Shown here one piece after another: positions 53,441 through 64,000 of a stretch of 64,000 nucleotides of DNA. This DNA comes from DASWJZ01 sp963792885. GTDB lineage: Bacteria > Pseudomonadota > Alphaproteobacteria > Rhizobiales > Afifellaceae. Location of the stretch: positions 620,001 through 684,000 of the forward strand of contig CAWBXX010000002.1 of the NCBI GenBank assembly GCA_963792885.1. The letters run 5' to 3'. The position numbers and the translations under genes were made by a program. The stretch's first letter is position 1; each line of letters starts with the position of its first letter. Below the pieces are notes generated by a model. It was not told the origin of the DNA. It searched no databases and worked only from the letters and a program-made list of their open reading frames with translations.

Positions 53441-54047
53441 AGTTAGTGCGAGCAACGACAAAGGCTTAGCCGATGCGAAAGCGGGTCGGTGGGACGCAGT
53501 TTCGCCGGTTCTGGCGAGGCGTGAGTCAATTCACCGGAAGCCCCCTCAAATTCCTTAATAGATGCAAAGCGTTATAGATGATGGCGCACGCGGTGCCCGA
53601 TATCGACATGAGTTAAGCGGCGCCAAGAAAAAAAAGATGCTGTTGCATTCGCATCGTCGGGGGGTGACGCACTCAGTGCAATTGATTTGGTACTGCCGAG
53701 GCTTGCCACAATTCTGTGGCCTCATGACGAGGGCCCCCCTCGTCGCGAAATTCTATCGCGCCCCTTGACCAAGTTTACTGTCCGCATCGGTTTGCTATGG
53801 TTTGCGCACGGGGCCGGCCCGGTAACGGGCCAGTAGTATCAGGGGGTGGCGGGAGCGTAGTCTAAGGACGTGCTTCCGCGCGGGCGAGTTTTCCGTTCCT
53901 CGTTGAGTTGAGTTTGTCAGGCTCCGTGTACTCCCCATGGGGGAGGTCCCTGGCATGCCCCCCACGTATTGGGGGGTGGTCGCATCTAAATTGAATGCGT
54001 GAGGTCGCAGTCGGATTCTTTCGGCTGCAGCGGGAGCATTTTGGTTG
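53441..54047. other. Structured non-coding leader region before rhodanese-dnaA
   Basis: 607 bases without a credible gene, AT-richer in part than its surroundings. Hairpins include GCCACA-attc-TGTGGC (53705-53720), GACGAGGG-ccc-CCCTCGTC (53726-53744), GGGCCGGCCC..GGGCC around 53811-53831, CTCCCCATGGGGGAG (53932-53946) and CCCCCC..GGGGGG (53958-53976). A nine-A run is at 53627-53635. I found no match to a DnaA box (TTATCCACA or close variants), so an origin is not supported. It could hold a small RNA or a long dnaA leader. Confidence 0.5.
53774..53801 (+). promoter_or_regulatory. Candidate promoter for the rhodanese-dnaA transcript
   Basis: TTTACT and TATGGT are separated by 16 bases, a fair sigma-70 type match, with transcription starting near 53808. 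That would give a leader of about 240 bases containing the GC-rich hairpins listed for this region. A TTGACC nine bases earlier could be an overlapping -35 with a worse spacer. Confidence 0.35.
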
Positions 54048-54482
54048 ATGGCGCGGAGCTATCTTGCCGACGCAACGCCTGAGGAGACGTGGGACGCCTT
54101 GTCGAATGCGCAAGGTGCGACCCTGATCGACGTACGCACCGCCGCGGAGTGGAGCTATGTCGGTCTCCCCGACGTTTCGCAGGCGGGCGCACCGCTCCTG
54201 AGAGTTGAATGGCAGAGCTTTCCATCAGGCGCTGCGAATCCGGCGTTCGTGGAGACGCTGAGCGACGCGCTGGATGGAGTGGGCGCGGGGCGCGACGCGC
54301 CTCTTTACTTCATCTGTCGCTCAGGCGCTCGAAGCGCTTCTGCGGCGGCGGCGATGACCGCCGCAGGCTACGCGCGCTGCTTCAACGTCGCCGACGGTTT
54401 CGAGGGCCCACGCGACGCGGAAGGTCACAGAGGTACGTTAGCAGGCTGGAAGGCGGCAGGCCTGCCGTGGATTCAGTCCTGA
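54048..54482 (+). CDS. Rhodanese-domain protein
   Basis: 144 residues from the ATG at 54048. Single rhodanese domain with the active cysteine in YFICRSGARSASAA and the N-terminal LIDVRTAAEWSYVGLPD. The loop CRSGAR suggests sulfurtransferase activity. The C-terminal GTLAGWKAAGLPW is a tail common to the small alphaproteobacterial rhodaneses. It lies 52 bases ahead of dnaA on the same strand and may be co-transcribed. Confidence 0.92.
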   Translation: MARSYLADATPEETWDALSNAQGATLIDVRTAAEWSYVGLPDVSQAGAPLLRVEWQSFPSGAANPAFVETLSDALDGVGAGRDAPLYFICRSGARSASAAAAMTAAGYARCFNVADGFEGPRDAEGHRGTLAGWKAAGLPWIQS

Positions 54483-54534
54483 TGGTTCACGTGCGTAAAG
54501 AAAAACACATGCGGTATGATTTTGGAGGCCTTGA

Positions 54535-55989
54535 ATGTCTGCGGGAGCAGCAAGCGAGCGAGAGTTCGCGAACAAAGACTCGAGCGGAACCAACGTTGCC
54601 GGCCGAAAGGAAGCGGCCGACATATGGGATCGCGTGCGGCGCCGACTGAGAGCGGAGTTGGGCGAAGATATCTTCAGCTCATGGTTCGCCAGAGTCGATC
54701 TGGAAGGGTCGACCGCCGGTGTCGTGCGCCTTTCGGTGCCGACGGTTTTCCTGAAAGGCTGGATCAAATCACACTATGGCGACCGGATGCTCGCGCTCTG
54801 GCGTGAGGAGGACGAGAGCATTCGCCGCGTCGACGTGATGCGGCGGACGGCGCTGAGAATCGTGGCCGAGGAGCCGACCGCACCTCTTACTCCGGGGAAG
54901 CCCGCGCCCGCGCCGGTCGCGGAGCCCGGCGGAGATCGCTTCGGCGGCTCGCCGCTCGACCCGCGCCTGACCTTCGCGACGTTCTGCGAGGGCCGCTCGA
55001 ACGATGTCGCATGCCGCGCGGCACGCGCGGTCGCCGCGGCGCCGGAGGGAAGCGCGCCGCCTTATAACCCGCTCTACATCCACGCGGGTGTGGGGCTCGG
55101 GAAGACGCATCTCCTGCAGGCGATCGCACACGAGGCACGCGCGCTCGATCCGAACCGCCGCGCCCGTTACCTGACGGTGGAGCGCTTCATCATCCAGTTC
55201 GTCGGGGCGCTCCGCGACCGCTCCGCGCTCGACTTCAAGGAGCAGCTTCGCTCAACCGACATCCTGCTGATCGACGACATGCAGTTCCTGACCGGCAAGC
55301 ACGTACAGCAGGAGTTCTGCCACATGCTCAACCAGCTGCTCGACAGCGGCAAGCAGGTTGTGGTTGCCGCAGATCGCCCCCCGGCGGAGCTTGAGGGCGT
55401 CGACGAGCGCGTGCGCTCGCGCATGAAGGGCGGGGTCGTCGTCGGCATGGCGTCGCCCGATCTGGCGATGCGGCGTCGCATCCTGGAGAGCCGTCTTGCC
55501 GCGGCCTGCGATCGCAATCCGAGCCTCGTCATTCCCGATGCTGTGCTCGATTACGTAGCGCAGGTCGTCGCCAGCAACGGGCGTGATCTCGATGGCGCTC
55601 TGAACCGGCTCGTGTGCCGTGCGGAATTCTCAGACGCGCCGATGACGATGGAGATCGCCGAGATGGCGATCGCCGATCTCGTCGGCACGCGCGAGCCGCG
55701 GCGCATCCGCATCGAGGACATCCAGAAGGTCGTGGCGAGCCACTACAATGTTTCGAAGCAGGACCTTCTATCGGCGCGCCGTACGCGCGCCATCGTCCGC
55801 CCGCGGCAGATCGCCATGTACCTGGCGAAAACGATGACGCCGCGCTCCTTCCCGGAGATCGGCAAGCGTTTCGGCGGTCGCGACCACACCACGGTGCTCC
55901 ACGCCGTGCGCAAGGTGGAGGAGCTTGCCGCCGCCGACGAGGCGCTGGCCCAGGAGATCGAGCTTTTGAAGCGATTGATCCAGGACTAG
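54535..55989 (+). CDS. dnaA: Chromosomal replication initiator protein DnaA
   Basis: 484 residues from the ATG at 54535, with TTGGAGG seven bases before it. Domain I is about 20-100, a variable linker about 105-140. The AAA+ domain has Walker A HAGVGLGKTHLL (about 185-192), Walker B ILLIDDMQFL and sensor RRRILESRL. Domain IV ends with the DNA-binding signature RFGGRDHTTVLHAVRKVEEL. It opens the replication origin. First of dnaA-dnaN-recF-gyrB. Confidence 0.98.
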   Translation: MSAGAASEREFANKDSSGTNVAGRKEAADIWDRVRRRLRAELGEDIFSSWFARVDLEGSTAGVVRLSVPTVFLKGWIKSHYGDRMLALWREEDESIRRVDVMRRTALRIVAEEPTAPLTPGKPAPAPVAEPGGDRFGGSPLDPRLTFATFCEGRSNDVACRAARAVAAAPEGSAPPYNPLYIHAGVGLGKTHLLQAIAHEARALDPNRRARYLTVERFIIQFVGALRDRSALDFKEQLRSTDILLIDDMQFLTGKHVQQEFCHMLNQLLDSGKQVVVAADRPPAELEGVDERVRSRMKGGVVVGMASPDLAMRRRILESRLAAACDRNPSLVIPDAVLDYVAQVVASNGRDLDGALNRLVCRAEFSDAPMTMEIAEMAIADLVGTREPRRIRIEDIQKVVASHYNVSKQDLLSARRTRAIVRPRQIAMYLAKTMTPRSFPEIGKRFGGRDHTTVLHAVRKVEELAAADEALAQEIELLKRLIQD

Positions 55990-55998
55990 CGCCCGCCG

Positions 55999-56063
55999 CA
56001 AGAGCCGGAACGAGCCGCCGCGACCTCCTCCCTGGCTGCGCGCAGCGCTCCTTCCGGCTCTTG
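55999..56063 (+). terminator. Long inverted repeat after dnaA
   Basis: CAAGAGCCGGAA (55999-56010) and TTCCGGCTCTTG (56052-56063) are a perfect 12-bp inverted repeat, with an inner GCTGCGCGCAGC hairpin in the loop, followed by TCTTTCCC. It lies 10 bases after the dnaA stop and could attenuate read-through into dnaN. The T-run is weak, so terminator function is uncertain. Confidence 0.45.
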
Positions 56064-56145
56064 TCTTTCCCGAATTGCCGGGTCAAGTTCGGTTCCCTTT
56101 AGCGGCTGGGCTTCTGAGGATTCCCCTCAGTCTCCATGGATTGAA

Positions 56146-57264
56146 ATGATGCGCGTCAGAATTGAACGGGCGAACCTTTTGAAGGCGCTCAACCATGTCC
56201 ATCGCGTCGTCGAGCGGCGCAACACGATCCCAATCCTTGCCAACGTGCTGCTGAACGCGGAGGGGAGCGAGCTTTCGCTGAAAGCCACTGACCTCGATCT
56301 GGAGATCGTCGACAAGGCGCCGGCCGCCGTGGAGAAGCCGGGCGCGGCGACCGTCCCTGCCCATATGCTCTACGACATCGTACGCAAGCTCCCGGAAGGC
56401 GCGGAGATCGCGCTCGACACGGAGTCAGGGCAGGCGATGGCGCTGAAGGCCGGGCGCGCGCGCTTTGCGCTCCAGATGCTGCCGGATTCCGATTTCCCCG
56501 ATCTGAACGCCGGCGACCTTCCGGTCTCCTTCGCGCTTTCCGCGGAGGTCCTGAAGCGGCTGATCGACCGCACGCAGTTCGCCATCTCCACCGAGGAGAC
56601 TCGCTACTACCTGAACGGCATCTACTTCCACGTCGTGGGCGAGGGCGCTGCGGCGCGGCTTCGCGCGGTGGCGACCGACGGTCATCGGCTGGCTAAGGTC
56701 GAGGTTCCGGCGCCTGCCGGAAGCATCGGCATGCCGGGCGTGATCGTCCCGCGCAAGACGGTGGGCGAGGTGCAGAAGCTCCTGGAGGACCCGGCGGCCG
56801 AGGTCGCGCTCAGCCTCTCTGATTCCAAGATTAGGCTCGCGATCGGCGATTTGGTGCTGACCTCCAAGCTGATCGACGGGACCTTCCCCGACTACGAGCG
56901 CGTGATCCCGAAGGCAAACGACAAGGTGCTGACGCTCGACAAGTCGGAGTTCAAGAACGCCGTTGATCGCGTCTCCACCATCTCCTCCGACCGCGGCCGC
57001 GCGGTGAAGCTCTCGCTTGCCGACGACAAGATGGTGCTCGCCGTCAACAATCCGGATTCCGGCAGCGCCACCGATGAGCTTCCTGTCGGTTACGAGGCGG
57101 AGCCGCTCGATATCGGCTTCAACTCGAAATACCTGCTCGACATCGCCGACCAGCTGACCAGCGAGGAGGCGGTCTTCAAGCTTGCCGATCCGGGCTCGCC
57201 GACATTGATCCAGGATTCCGGCGACGTCGACGCCATCTACGTGCTGATGCCGATGCGGGTGTGA
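56146..57264 (+). CDS. dnaN: DNA polymerase III beta subunit (sliding clamp)
   Basis: 372 residues. The three-domain clamp is recognised from ANVLLNAEGSELSLKATDLDLEI, the middle TRYYLNGIYFHV with RAVATDGHRLAKVE, and the C-terminal YLLDIADQL and YVLMPMRV, which forms the protein-binding pocket. It holds the replicase on DNA. Start ATG at 56146 (ATGATG; the second is equally possible). recF follows. Confidence 0.98.
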   Translation: MMRVRIERANLLKALNHVHRVVERRNTIPILANVLLNAEGSELSLKATDLDLEIVDKAPAAVEKPGAATVPAHMLYDIVRKLPEGAEIALDTESGQAMALKAGRARFALQMLPDSDFPDLNAGDLPVSFALSAEVLKRLIDRTQFAISTEETRYYLNGIYFHVVGEGAAARLRAVATDGHRLAKVEVPAPAGSIGMPGVIVPRKTVGEVQKLLEDPAAEVALSLSDSKIRLAIGDLVLTSKLIDGTFPDYERVIPKANDKVLTLDKSEFKNAVDRVSTISSDRGRAVKLSLADDKMVLAVNNPDSGSATDELPVGYEAEPLDIGFNSKYLLDIADQLTSEEAVFKLADPGSPTLIQDSGDVDAIYVLMPMRV

Positions 57265-57308
57265 GGCGGGTGTCCAAAACTTGCCAGCCGGGGTCGCCGC
57301 TCTGGTAA

Positions 57309-58490
57309 GTGGGTCCCGTGCCCGATGCGTCTCTGAACCGCCCGACGCCTCCTGCGCCCAATCGCGTGGTGCTAGGATTGCTGTCGCTCACAAGCTTCCG
57401 CAACTACACGGCGGCGAGCGTCGCTTTCGACGCCGATCTCGTCGTGCTGACCGGCGCGAACGGCGCCGGCAAGACCAACCTGCTTGAGGCGATCTCGCTT
57501 CTGACGCCGGGGCGTGGTCTCCGCCGCGCACGCTATGAGGATATCTCCCACCTCGGCATGGACCAGGGCTGGGCGGTCGCCGCAAAGATCTTGAGGAACG
57601 GCGAGGAGACGCGGCTCGGCACCGGCCTCGTCGACGCGCCCGCAGGTGAAGCGCGCAGCCGCGCCGTGCGCATCAACGGCGCGACGGTGCCGTCCGCCGA
57701 CGCGCTGTTGGACCATCTTCGCGTGCTCTGGCTGACGCCGTCGATGGATGGCCTCTTCACCGGTGCGGCGTCCGAGCGGCGTCGCTTCCTCGATCGCCTC
57801 GTGCTCACGATCGACGCGGCTCACGGGCGTCGCGCGCGGGAATTCGACCGGCTGATGACACAGCGGAATCGCCTCCTCGATGAGGGCGCGAATTCCGGCT
57901 GGCTCGATGCGGTTGAGGCCGAGCTTTCGGAGCGCGCCGTCGCCGTGGCGCTCGCACGCGCGGAGACTGCGTCGCTACTCTCGGCGCGCATGGAGCGGCA
58001 GGAAGCGGCGTCGCTCTTTCCCCCCGGCCGCCTCGCGCTCGCCGGCGATTTCGACCGCGCCATCGAAGGCCGCAGCGCCGCGGAGGCGGAGCTCGGCTAT
58101 CGGGAAGCCCTGAGGGAAGGGCGCGCCGCGGATCGCGTCGCTGGCCGGACGCTCGTCGGCCCGCACCGGAGCGACCTCGACGTCGCGCTCGTCGGAAAGG
58201 CGATGCCTGCCGCGCATTCCTCGACCGGCGAGCAGAAGGCGCTTCTGATTGGGCTCATCCTCGCGCACGCCGGGATCGTCGCGGAGACGACCGGCATGAC
58301 GCCGATCCTCCTCCTCGACGAGATCGCCGCACACCTCGACGAAGGCCGCCGTCGAGCACTCTTCGATAAGCTGCAGGGGCTAGGCGGGCAGGCTTTTCTG
58401 ACCGGCGCCGATCCGGCGCTTTTCGCCGATCTGCCGCCGACCGCTCTCCGTTTTCGGGTGGCGGCTGGTACAGTCGCTCCGCTAGATTGA
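57309..58490 (+). CDS. recF: DNA replication and repair protein RecF
   Basis: 393 residues. Walker A is LTGANGAGKTNLLEAIS, the signature region SSTGEQKALLIGLILAHA, and Walker B PILLLDEIAAHLDEGRR. It loads RecA onto gaps together with RecO and RecR. The GTG at 57309 is used; the first 20 or so residues (rich in proline) show no similarity and a start closer to LLSLTSFRNY is possible. It lies 44 bases after dnaN. Confidence 0.95.
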   Translation: MGPVPDASLNRPTPPAPNRVVLGLLSLTSFRNYTAASVAFDADLVVLTGANGAGKTNLLEAISLLTPGRGLRRARYEDISHLGMDQGWAVAAKILRNGEETRLGTGLVDAPAGEARSRAVRINGATVPSADALLDHLRVLWLTPSMDGLFTGAASERRRFLDRLVLTIDAAHGRRAREFDRLMTQRNRLLDEGANSGWLDAVEAELSERAVAVALARAETASLLSARMERQEAASLFPPGRLALAGDFDRAIEGRSAAEAELGYREALREGRAADRVAGRTLVGPHRSDLDVALVGKAMPAAHSSTGEQKALLIGLILAHAGIVAETTGMTPILLLDEIAAHLDEGRRRALFDKLQGLGGQAFLTGADPALFADLPPTALRFRVAAGTVAPLD

Positions 58491-58506
58491 GCGTAAGGCA
58501 CTCTCG

Positions 58507-59118
58507 ATGGATCCGGCTGCTCTCACCATCTTCGCGCTCGCGCTCTTCGTTGCCGCGGCCTCGCCCGGACCGGCGATCACGGCACTCGTTGCGCGTGTCG
58601 TCGTCCAAGGCACAGCCGGCGCGTTCGCCTATATGCTCGGGCTCGCCGTCGGCGACCTCTTCTGGCTGAGCTGCGCGGTTCTCGGCCTTGCATTCGTCGC
58701 CAAGACGTTCGTTTGGCTGTTCCTTACGCTCAAATATGTTGGCGCTGCCTACCTTCTCTATCTGGCATGGCGGATGTGGAATGCGCCGGCCAGCGTCTCG
58801 ACCGCCGACAAGCCGAAGGCTGAGCGGCCGCTCCGCCTGTTCCTGACCGCTCTTGCGGTCATGTTGGGCAACCCTAAGGTGATGATCTTCTACCTCGCCC
58901 TTTTGCCCAATTTGATCGATCTCGCCCACGTTTCCGCCCTCGGCTACGCCGAGCTGGCCGTCGTGACTTTCGGGGTCGTGACGGTGGTCGATGGGAGCTA
59001 TGTCCTGATGGCCGCGCGGGTCGGGAAGCTGCTTCGTCGGCCAGCTATCCTCCGCTGGGTGAGGCGCGTTTCGGGCGCGCTTCTGGCCGGTGCCGCGGTC
59101 GCCGTTGCAAGTCGCTGA
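58507..59118 (+). CDS. LysE-family exporter
   Basis: 203 residues with six membrane segments. The conserved SPGPAITALVARVV motif after the first helix, GLAVGDLFW, and LTALAVMLGNPKVMIFYLALLPN are the RhtB/LysE signatures. It probably exports amino acids or related metabolites; the substrate is unknown. It lies 16 bases after recF, so it may share its transcript. Confidence 0.92.
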   Translation: MDPAALTIFALALFVAAASPGPAITALVARVVVQGTAGAFAYMLGLAVGDLFWLSCAVLGLAFVAKTFVWLFLTLKYVGAAYLLYLAWRMWNAPASVSTADKPKAERPLRLFLTALAVMLGNPKVMIFYLALLPNLIDLAHVSALGYAELAVVTFGVVTVVDGSYVLMAARVGKLLRRPAILRWVRRVSGALLAGAAVAVASR

Positions 59119-59249
59119 AAAGTCTCATTTTTCTGCCACGAAGAAATGCGACGTGAAGGACCTTCCGGGCTTCATTTCCTCGGCCCGAATGACCATCTAT
59201 AAGCTTCCCACGCGGCGGCAATTCCGCTGATTCGAAAACCCGATTTGAG

Positions 59250-61697
<2,448 letters not shown>

Positions 61698-61835
61698 CGG
61701 ACCCAAGCTCCTGCGGTGACACGCAGGTACGCTGGTTACCTGAAGGGTCCTCACATCTTGCTGAAGCAGCGCTTTCCGGGATTCGCGCCGGCACGAGGCT
61801 TCCCTAAGTAAGGCGGCGCAACATCCGCAGGAGCA

Positions 61836-62232
61836 ATGATGTCCGATCGTCTTTCCGCCCTATTCGCCTTACGCGCTCGCCGCCCTCAGGATCGTGGTGG
61901 CGCTGCTCTTCATCGAGCACGGGACGATGAAATTGTTCGGCTTCCCCGCAGCGATGCCCATGCAGATATCGCTTTTCTCGCTGATGGGGTTGGCCGCAGT
62001 GATCGAAGTAGTCGGCGGCCTTCTGATCCTTCTCGGGCTCTTCACGCGGCCCGCCGCGTTCGTGCTCTCAGGCGAGATGGCGGTCGCCTATTTCCTGGCG
62101 CATGCGCCGCAGAGCTTCTGGCCCGCCGTGAACCAGGGTGAAGCCGCGATCCTCTTCTGCTTCGTCTTCCTATGTCTGGTCTTCGTCGGGGCCGGCGCTT
62201 TCAGCGTTGACGGGATGCGCGCCAGGGCCTGA
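61836..62232 (+). pseudogene. DoxX-family membrane protein, frameshifted
   Basis: AGGAG lies just before ATGATG at 61836. The frame MMSDRLSA fails after nine codons; the next frame reads YSPYALAALRIVVALLFIEHGTMKLFGFP and continues through four helices to 62232. Removing one C from the CCC run 61858-61860 gives about 131 residues, the usual DoxX size. The second frame alone has no upstream start before a stop at 61837, so the gene is broken as given. A second DoxX lies at 30156. Confidence 0.82.
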
Positions 62233-62266
62233 GCCCGGAACCGATCCTCGAAAAGCGGACGGCCGT

Positions 62267-62689
62267 CTAATCCTCCCCTGTCGGCCTTCCGCGCAGCTTC
62301 TTCACGCCGCTTCGTTCGCTCTTCGCGCGAAGTCGACGTTCGCGCGCCGCAGCGGTCGGCTTCGTCGGCCGGCGTTTCTTCGGCACATGTGCTGCGCGGC
62401 GGATCAGCGCGAGCAGGCGGTCGAGGGCGTCGGCGCGGTTGCGCTCCTGCGTTCGGAAGCGGTCGGCGAAGATCACCACGACGCCGTCCTTGGTGAGCCG
62501 CGCACCTGCGATCTTTTCAAGTCGCGTGCGGACCGGCTCCGGCAGGGAAGGAGAGCGCCGCGCGTCGAAGCGGAGCTGCACGGCCGTCGCCACCTTGTTG
62601 ACGTTCTGCCCGCCTGGGCCGGAGGCGCGCACGAAGCTCTCCAGAATCTCGCTCTCGGAGATCGCGATGTCATCGGTGACCGGAATCAT
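62267..62689 (-). CDS. arfB: Alternative ribosome-rescue factor B (peptidyl-tRNA hydrolase)
   Basis: 140 residues from the ATG at 62689. The catalytic SGPGGQNVNKVATAVQLRF holds the GGQ loop that cleaves peptidyl-tRNA. The basic C-terminal tail (AARERRLRAKSERSGVKKLRG) reaches into the empty mRNA channel. It frees ribosomes stalled on messages without stop codons. The open frame upstream of the ATG is not conserved. Confidence 0.95.
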   Translation of the reverse strand: MIPVTDDIAISESEILESFVRASGPGGQNVNKVATAVQLRFDARRSPSLPEPVRTRLEKIAGARLTKDGVVVIFADRFRTQERNRADALDRLLALIRRAAHVPKKRRPTKPTAAARERRLRAKSERSGVKKLRGRPTGED

Positions 62690-62834
62690 GTGATGGAGGC
62701 TAATCGACTGCGGGGTTCCCGGTAATCCCCGCATTGTGCCGCGTAGCGGCTGAGCGCTGCGGCCCAGATTGCGAGCCGCCCCCATATGCGTTATGAGCGC
62801 GAGCCGCGCCTCCTGGCGCGGCGCGACATGCAGG

Positions 62835-62911
62835 GCACCCGTAGCTCAGTTGGATAGAGTGCTGCCCTCCGAAGGCAGAGGTCACAGGTTCGAATCCTGT
62901 CGGGTGCGCCA
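62835..62911 (+). tRNA. tRNA-Arg (anticodon CCG)
   Basis: 77 bases including an encoded CCA. The acceptor GCACCCG pairs with CGGGTGC, followed by G73 and CCA. The D arm is GCTCAGTTGGATAGAG, the anticodon stem CTGCC/GGCAG with loop CTCCGAA (anticodon CCG, reading CGG), and the T arm ACAGGTTCGAATCCTGT. It reads plus-strand between arfB and ridA. Confidence 0.97.
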
Positions 62912-62937
62912 CTTTCTCGAGCGCGGTTGCGACATCG

Positions 62938-63360
62938 TCACGTCGCGTCGAGCACCGCGGTCGCTTCGATCTCGACCTTTGCGGCGTCTTCGACAAGCGC
63001 GCTCACTTCCACAAGCGTCATCGAAGGAAAATTCCGGCCGATCACGTCGCGATAGGCCTCGCCCACCTCCTTCAGGCGCGCGCAATATTCGCGCTTGTCG
63101 GTGACGTACCAGGTGAGGCGGACGAGATGCTCGGGACGGCCGCCGCTTTCCGCGAGCACCGCGACGACGTTCGAAAGCGCCTGACGGGTCTGCGCGACGA
63201 AGTCGTCGCTCTCGAACTCTTGCGCGGCATTCCAGCCGATCTGCCCGCCGACGAAGACCATGGGGCCAGACGCGACGATCCCGTTCGCGTAGCCGGATGT
63301 GGGCTTCCAGCCCGCCGGATGCAACGTTCGTCTACCCTCGCTCTTCGGCATCGTGGTCAT
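62938..63360 (-). CDS. RidA-family protein
   Basis: 140 residues. The trimeric RidA/YjgF fold is shown by SGPMVFVGGQIGWN, TRQALSNVVAVLAESG and the C-terminal LVEVSALVEDAAKVEIEATAVL. The usual catalytic Arg of deaminating members (R105 in the IPxRS region) is not present, as the segment reads FPSMTLVEVSAL. So this is a divergent member, possibly binding aromatic or CoA intermediates. It lies 37 bases downstream of an aryl-CoA ligase gene on the same strand. Confidence 0.88.
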   Translation of the reverse strand: MTTMPKSEGRRTLHPAGWKPTSGYANGIVASGPMVFVGGQIGWNAAQEFESDDFVAQTRQALSNVVAVLAESGGRPEHLVRLTWYVTDKREYCARLKEVGEAYRDVIGRNFPSMTLVEVSALVEDAAKVEIEATAVLDAT

Positions 63361-63397
63361 GTCTCCGACAATAGAACTCTCGAAGTCGCTTCAACAT

Positions 63398-64000
63398 TCA
63401 GGGCAGCGTGTTGCGCAGCAGGAAGCGGCGCACCTTGCCCGTCGCGGTTTTTGGCAGGTCGTCGACGAAGCGGATCGAGCGCGGGAAATTGTGCGAAGCG
63501 ATCGTCGCCTTGACGTGATCCTGCAGGCGCTTGACAGCGGCGGCGCTGCCGGTTTCCCCCGGTGCCAGCACGACGAACGCCTTGATGATCTCGCCGCGTT
63601 CCTTGTCCGGAACGCCGAGGACGGCGCAATCGGCGACGGAGGGGTGGGAGAGGAGGGCAGCTTCCACCTCCGGAGCCGCGATCGCCTCGCCGTTCGACAC
63701 GATCAGGTCGTCGGTGCGCGCGACGAAATGGAAGCGGCCGCTCTCGTCCTCGAAAACCATGTCGCCGGTCAGGTTCCAGCCGTCACGGACGAAGTCGCGC
63801 TGCCTCGGATCGTCCAGACAGCGGCAGCCGGTCGGGCCGCGCACCGCCAGATGGCCGAAGGTCCCGCGCGGCACCTCGCGCATGTCGGCGTCGAGGGCCT
63901 TGGCCTCGTAGCCGTGGACCGGGCGCCCGAAGATTCCGGGGGCCGTCTCGCCAAGATGGCTTGAGATGAAGATATGCAGCATTTCCGTCCCGCCGATGCC
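63398..64000 (-). CDS. Acyl-CoA synthetase (benzoate/2-aminobenzoate-CoA ligase type), C-terminal part
   Basis: The gene enters from beyond the right edge; about 200 C-terminal residues are seen. GIGGTEMLHIFISS is the end of the adenylate-forming core motif typical of benzoate- and 2-aminobenzoate-CoA ligases. GWNLTGDMV and ARTDDLIVSNGEAI are the A7/A8 hinge region, and LPKTATGKVRRF carries the catalytic lysine. It would activate an aromatic acid with ATP and CoA. With the RidA gene behind it, aromatic acid or anthranilate breakdown is a reasonable inference. The substrate is unproven. Confidence 0.88.
   Translation of the reverse strand, partial: GIGGTEMLHIFISSHLGETAPGIFGRPVHGYEAKALDADMREVPRGTFGHLAVRGPTGCRCLDDPRQRDFVRDGWNLTGDMVFEDESGRFHFVARTDDLIVSNGEAIAAPEVEAALLSHPSVADCAVLGVPDKERGEIIKAFVVLAPGETGSAAAVKRLQDHVKATIASHNFPRSIRFVDDLPKTATGKVRRFLLRNTLP

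Noticed and set aside
53387..54534. Replication origin before dnaA
   Set aside because: No DnaA box or close variant was found on either strand by eye, and in many Rhizobiales the origin is not next to dnaA.

Overview
The window reads as a GC-rich chromosomal segment of an alphaproteobacterium, most likely order Hyphomicrobiales (Rhizobiales). The gene order supports this: coaBC-ubiB-ubiE / mutM-enoyl-CoA hydratase-rpsT-dnaA-dnaN-recF-gyrB, chvI-chvG-hprK-EIIA-HPr, miaB-phoH...ybeY-corC...lnt-xre-metK-trmB, and tsaB-rimI-fur-plsC-miaB. One palindromic repeat between mutM and the hydratase gene is of a kind scattered through Rhizobiales genomes. I cannot name a genus. Almost everything is chromosomal core; there is no prophage, insertion sequence or CRISPR array.

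Layout. 1-8.8 kb: universal stress protein tail, polA, a short FecR-type secreted protein, an acyltransferase, a class A penicillin-binding protein, a YgjP-type metallopeptidase and a DUF2852 protein. 8.9-12.2 kb: HdeD-like membrane protein, then an aldo/keto reductase-cupin pair divergent from a LysR regulator, with what looks like the broken start of a short-chain dehydrogenase gene behind them. 12.2-18 kb: polyhydroxybutyrate depolymerase with an unusual helix-hairpin-helix tail, an ABC exporter pair and maeB. 18.2-22 kb: regulatory PTS (HPr, EIIA, HprK) in one run with the envelope-stress system ChvG/ChvI. 22-37.7 kb: trmB, metK, an Xre regulator, lnt, corC, ybeY, phoH, miaB and plsC, interrupted by two blocks of accessory genes. 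The second block (29.6-34 kb) is rich in palindromic repeats and carries a low-GC pentapeptide-repeat membrane protein. 37.7-45 kb: fur, rimI, tsaB, nfu, an Ada-like repair protein, DUF2244, a GFA protein, nth, a HAD hydrolase, cysK and dut. 45-52 kb: membrane quinoprotein dehydrogenase, coaBC, ubiB, ubiE, mutM. 52-64 kb: the dnaA/dnaN/recF/gyrB replication block, a LysE exporter, DoxX, arfB, tRNA-Arg(CCG), a RidA protein and the end of an aryl-CoA ligase.

How the genes work together: DNA replication and repair (polA, dnaA, dnaN, recF, gyrB, mutM, nth, the Ada-like protein, dut), tRNA modification (tsaB, miaB, trmB), envelope building and sensing (penicillin-binding protein, lnt, plsC, ChvG/I), carbon storage and gluconeogenic flux (phaZ, maeB, PTS) and quinone-linked respiration (ubiB, ubiE, the PQQ dehydrogenase).

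The strongest unexpected signal is that seven otherwise well-conserved genes each carry exactly one extra base in a short homopolymer. This points to uncorrected sequencing or assembly indels rather than seven natural pseudogenes, and it should be settled before any loss of function is claimed. I did not find a convincing new multi-gene system. The best candidates for new biology are the phaZ fusion, a nested palindromic element at 30.7 kb, a palindrome that has entered the ybeY reading frame, and the structured leader ahead of dnaA.
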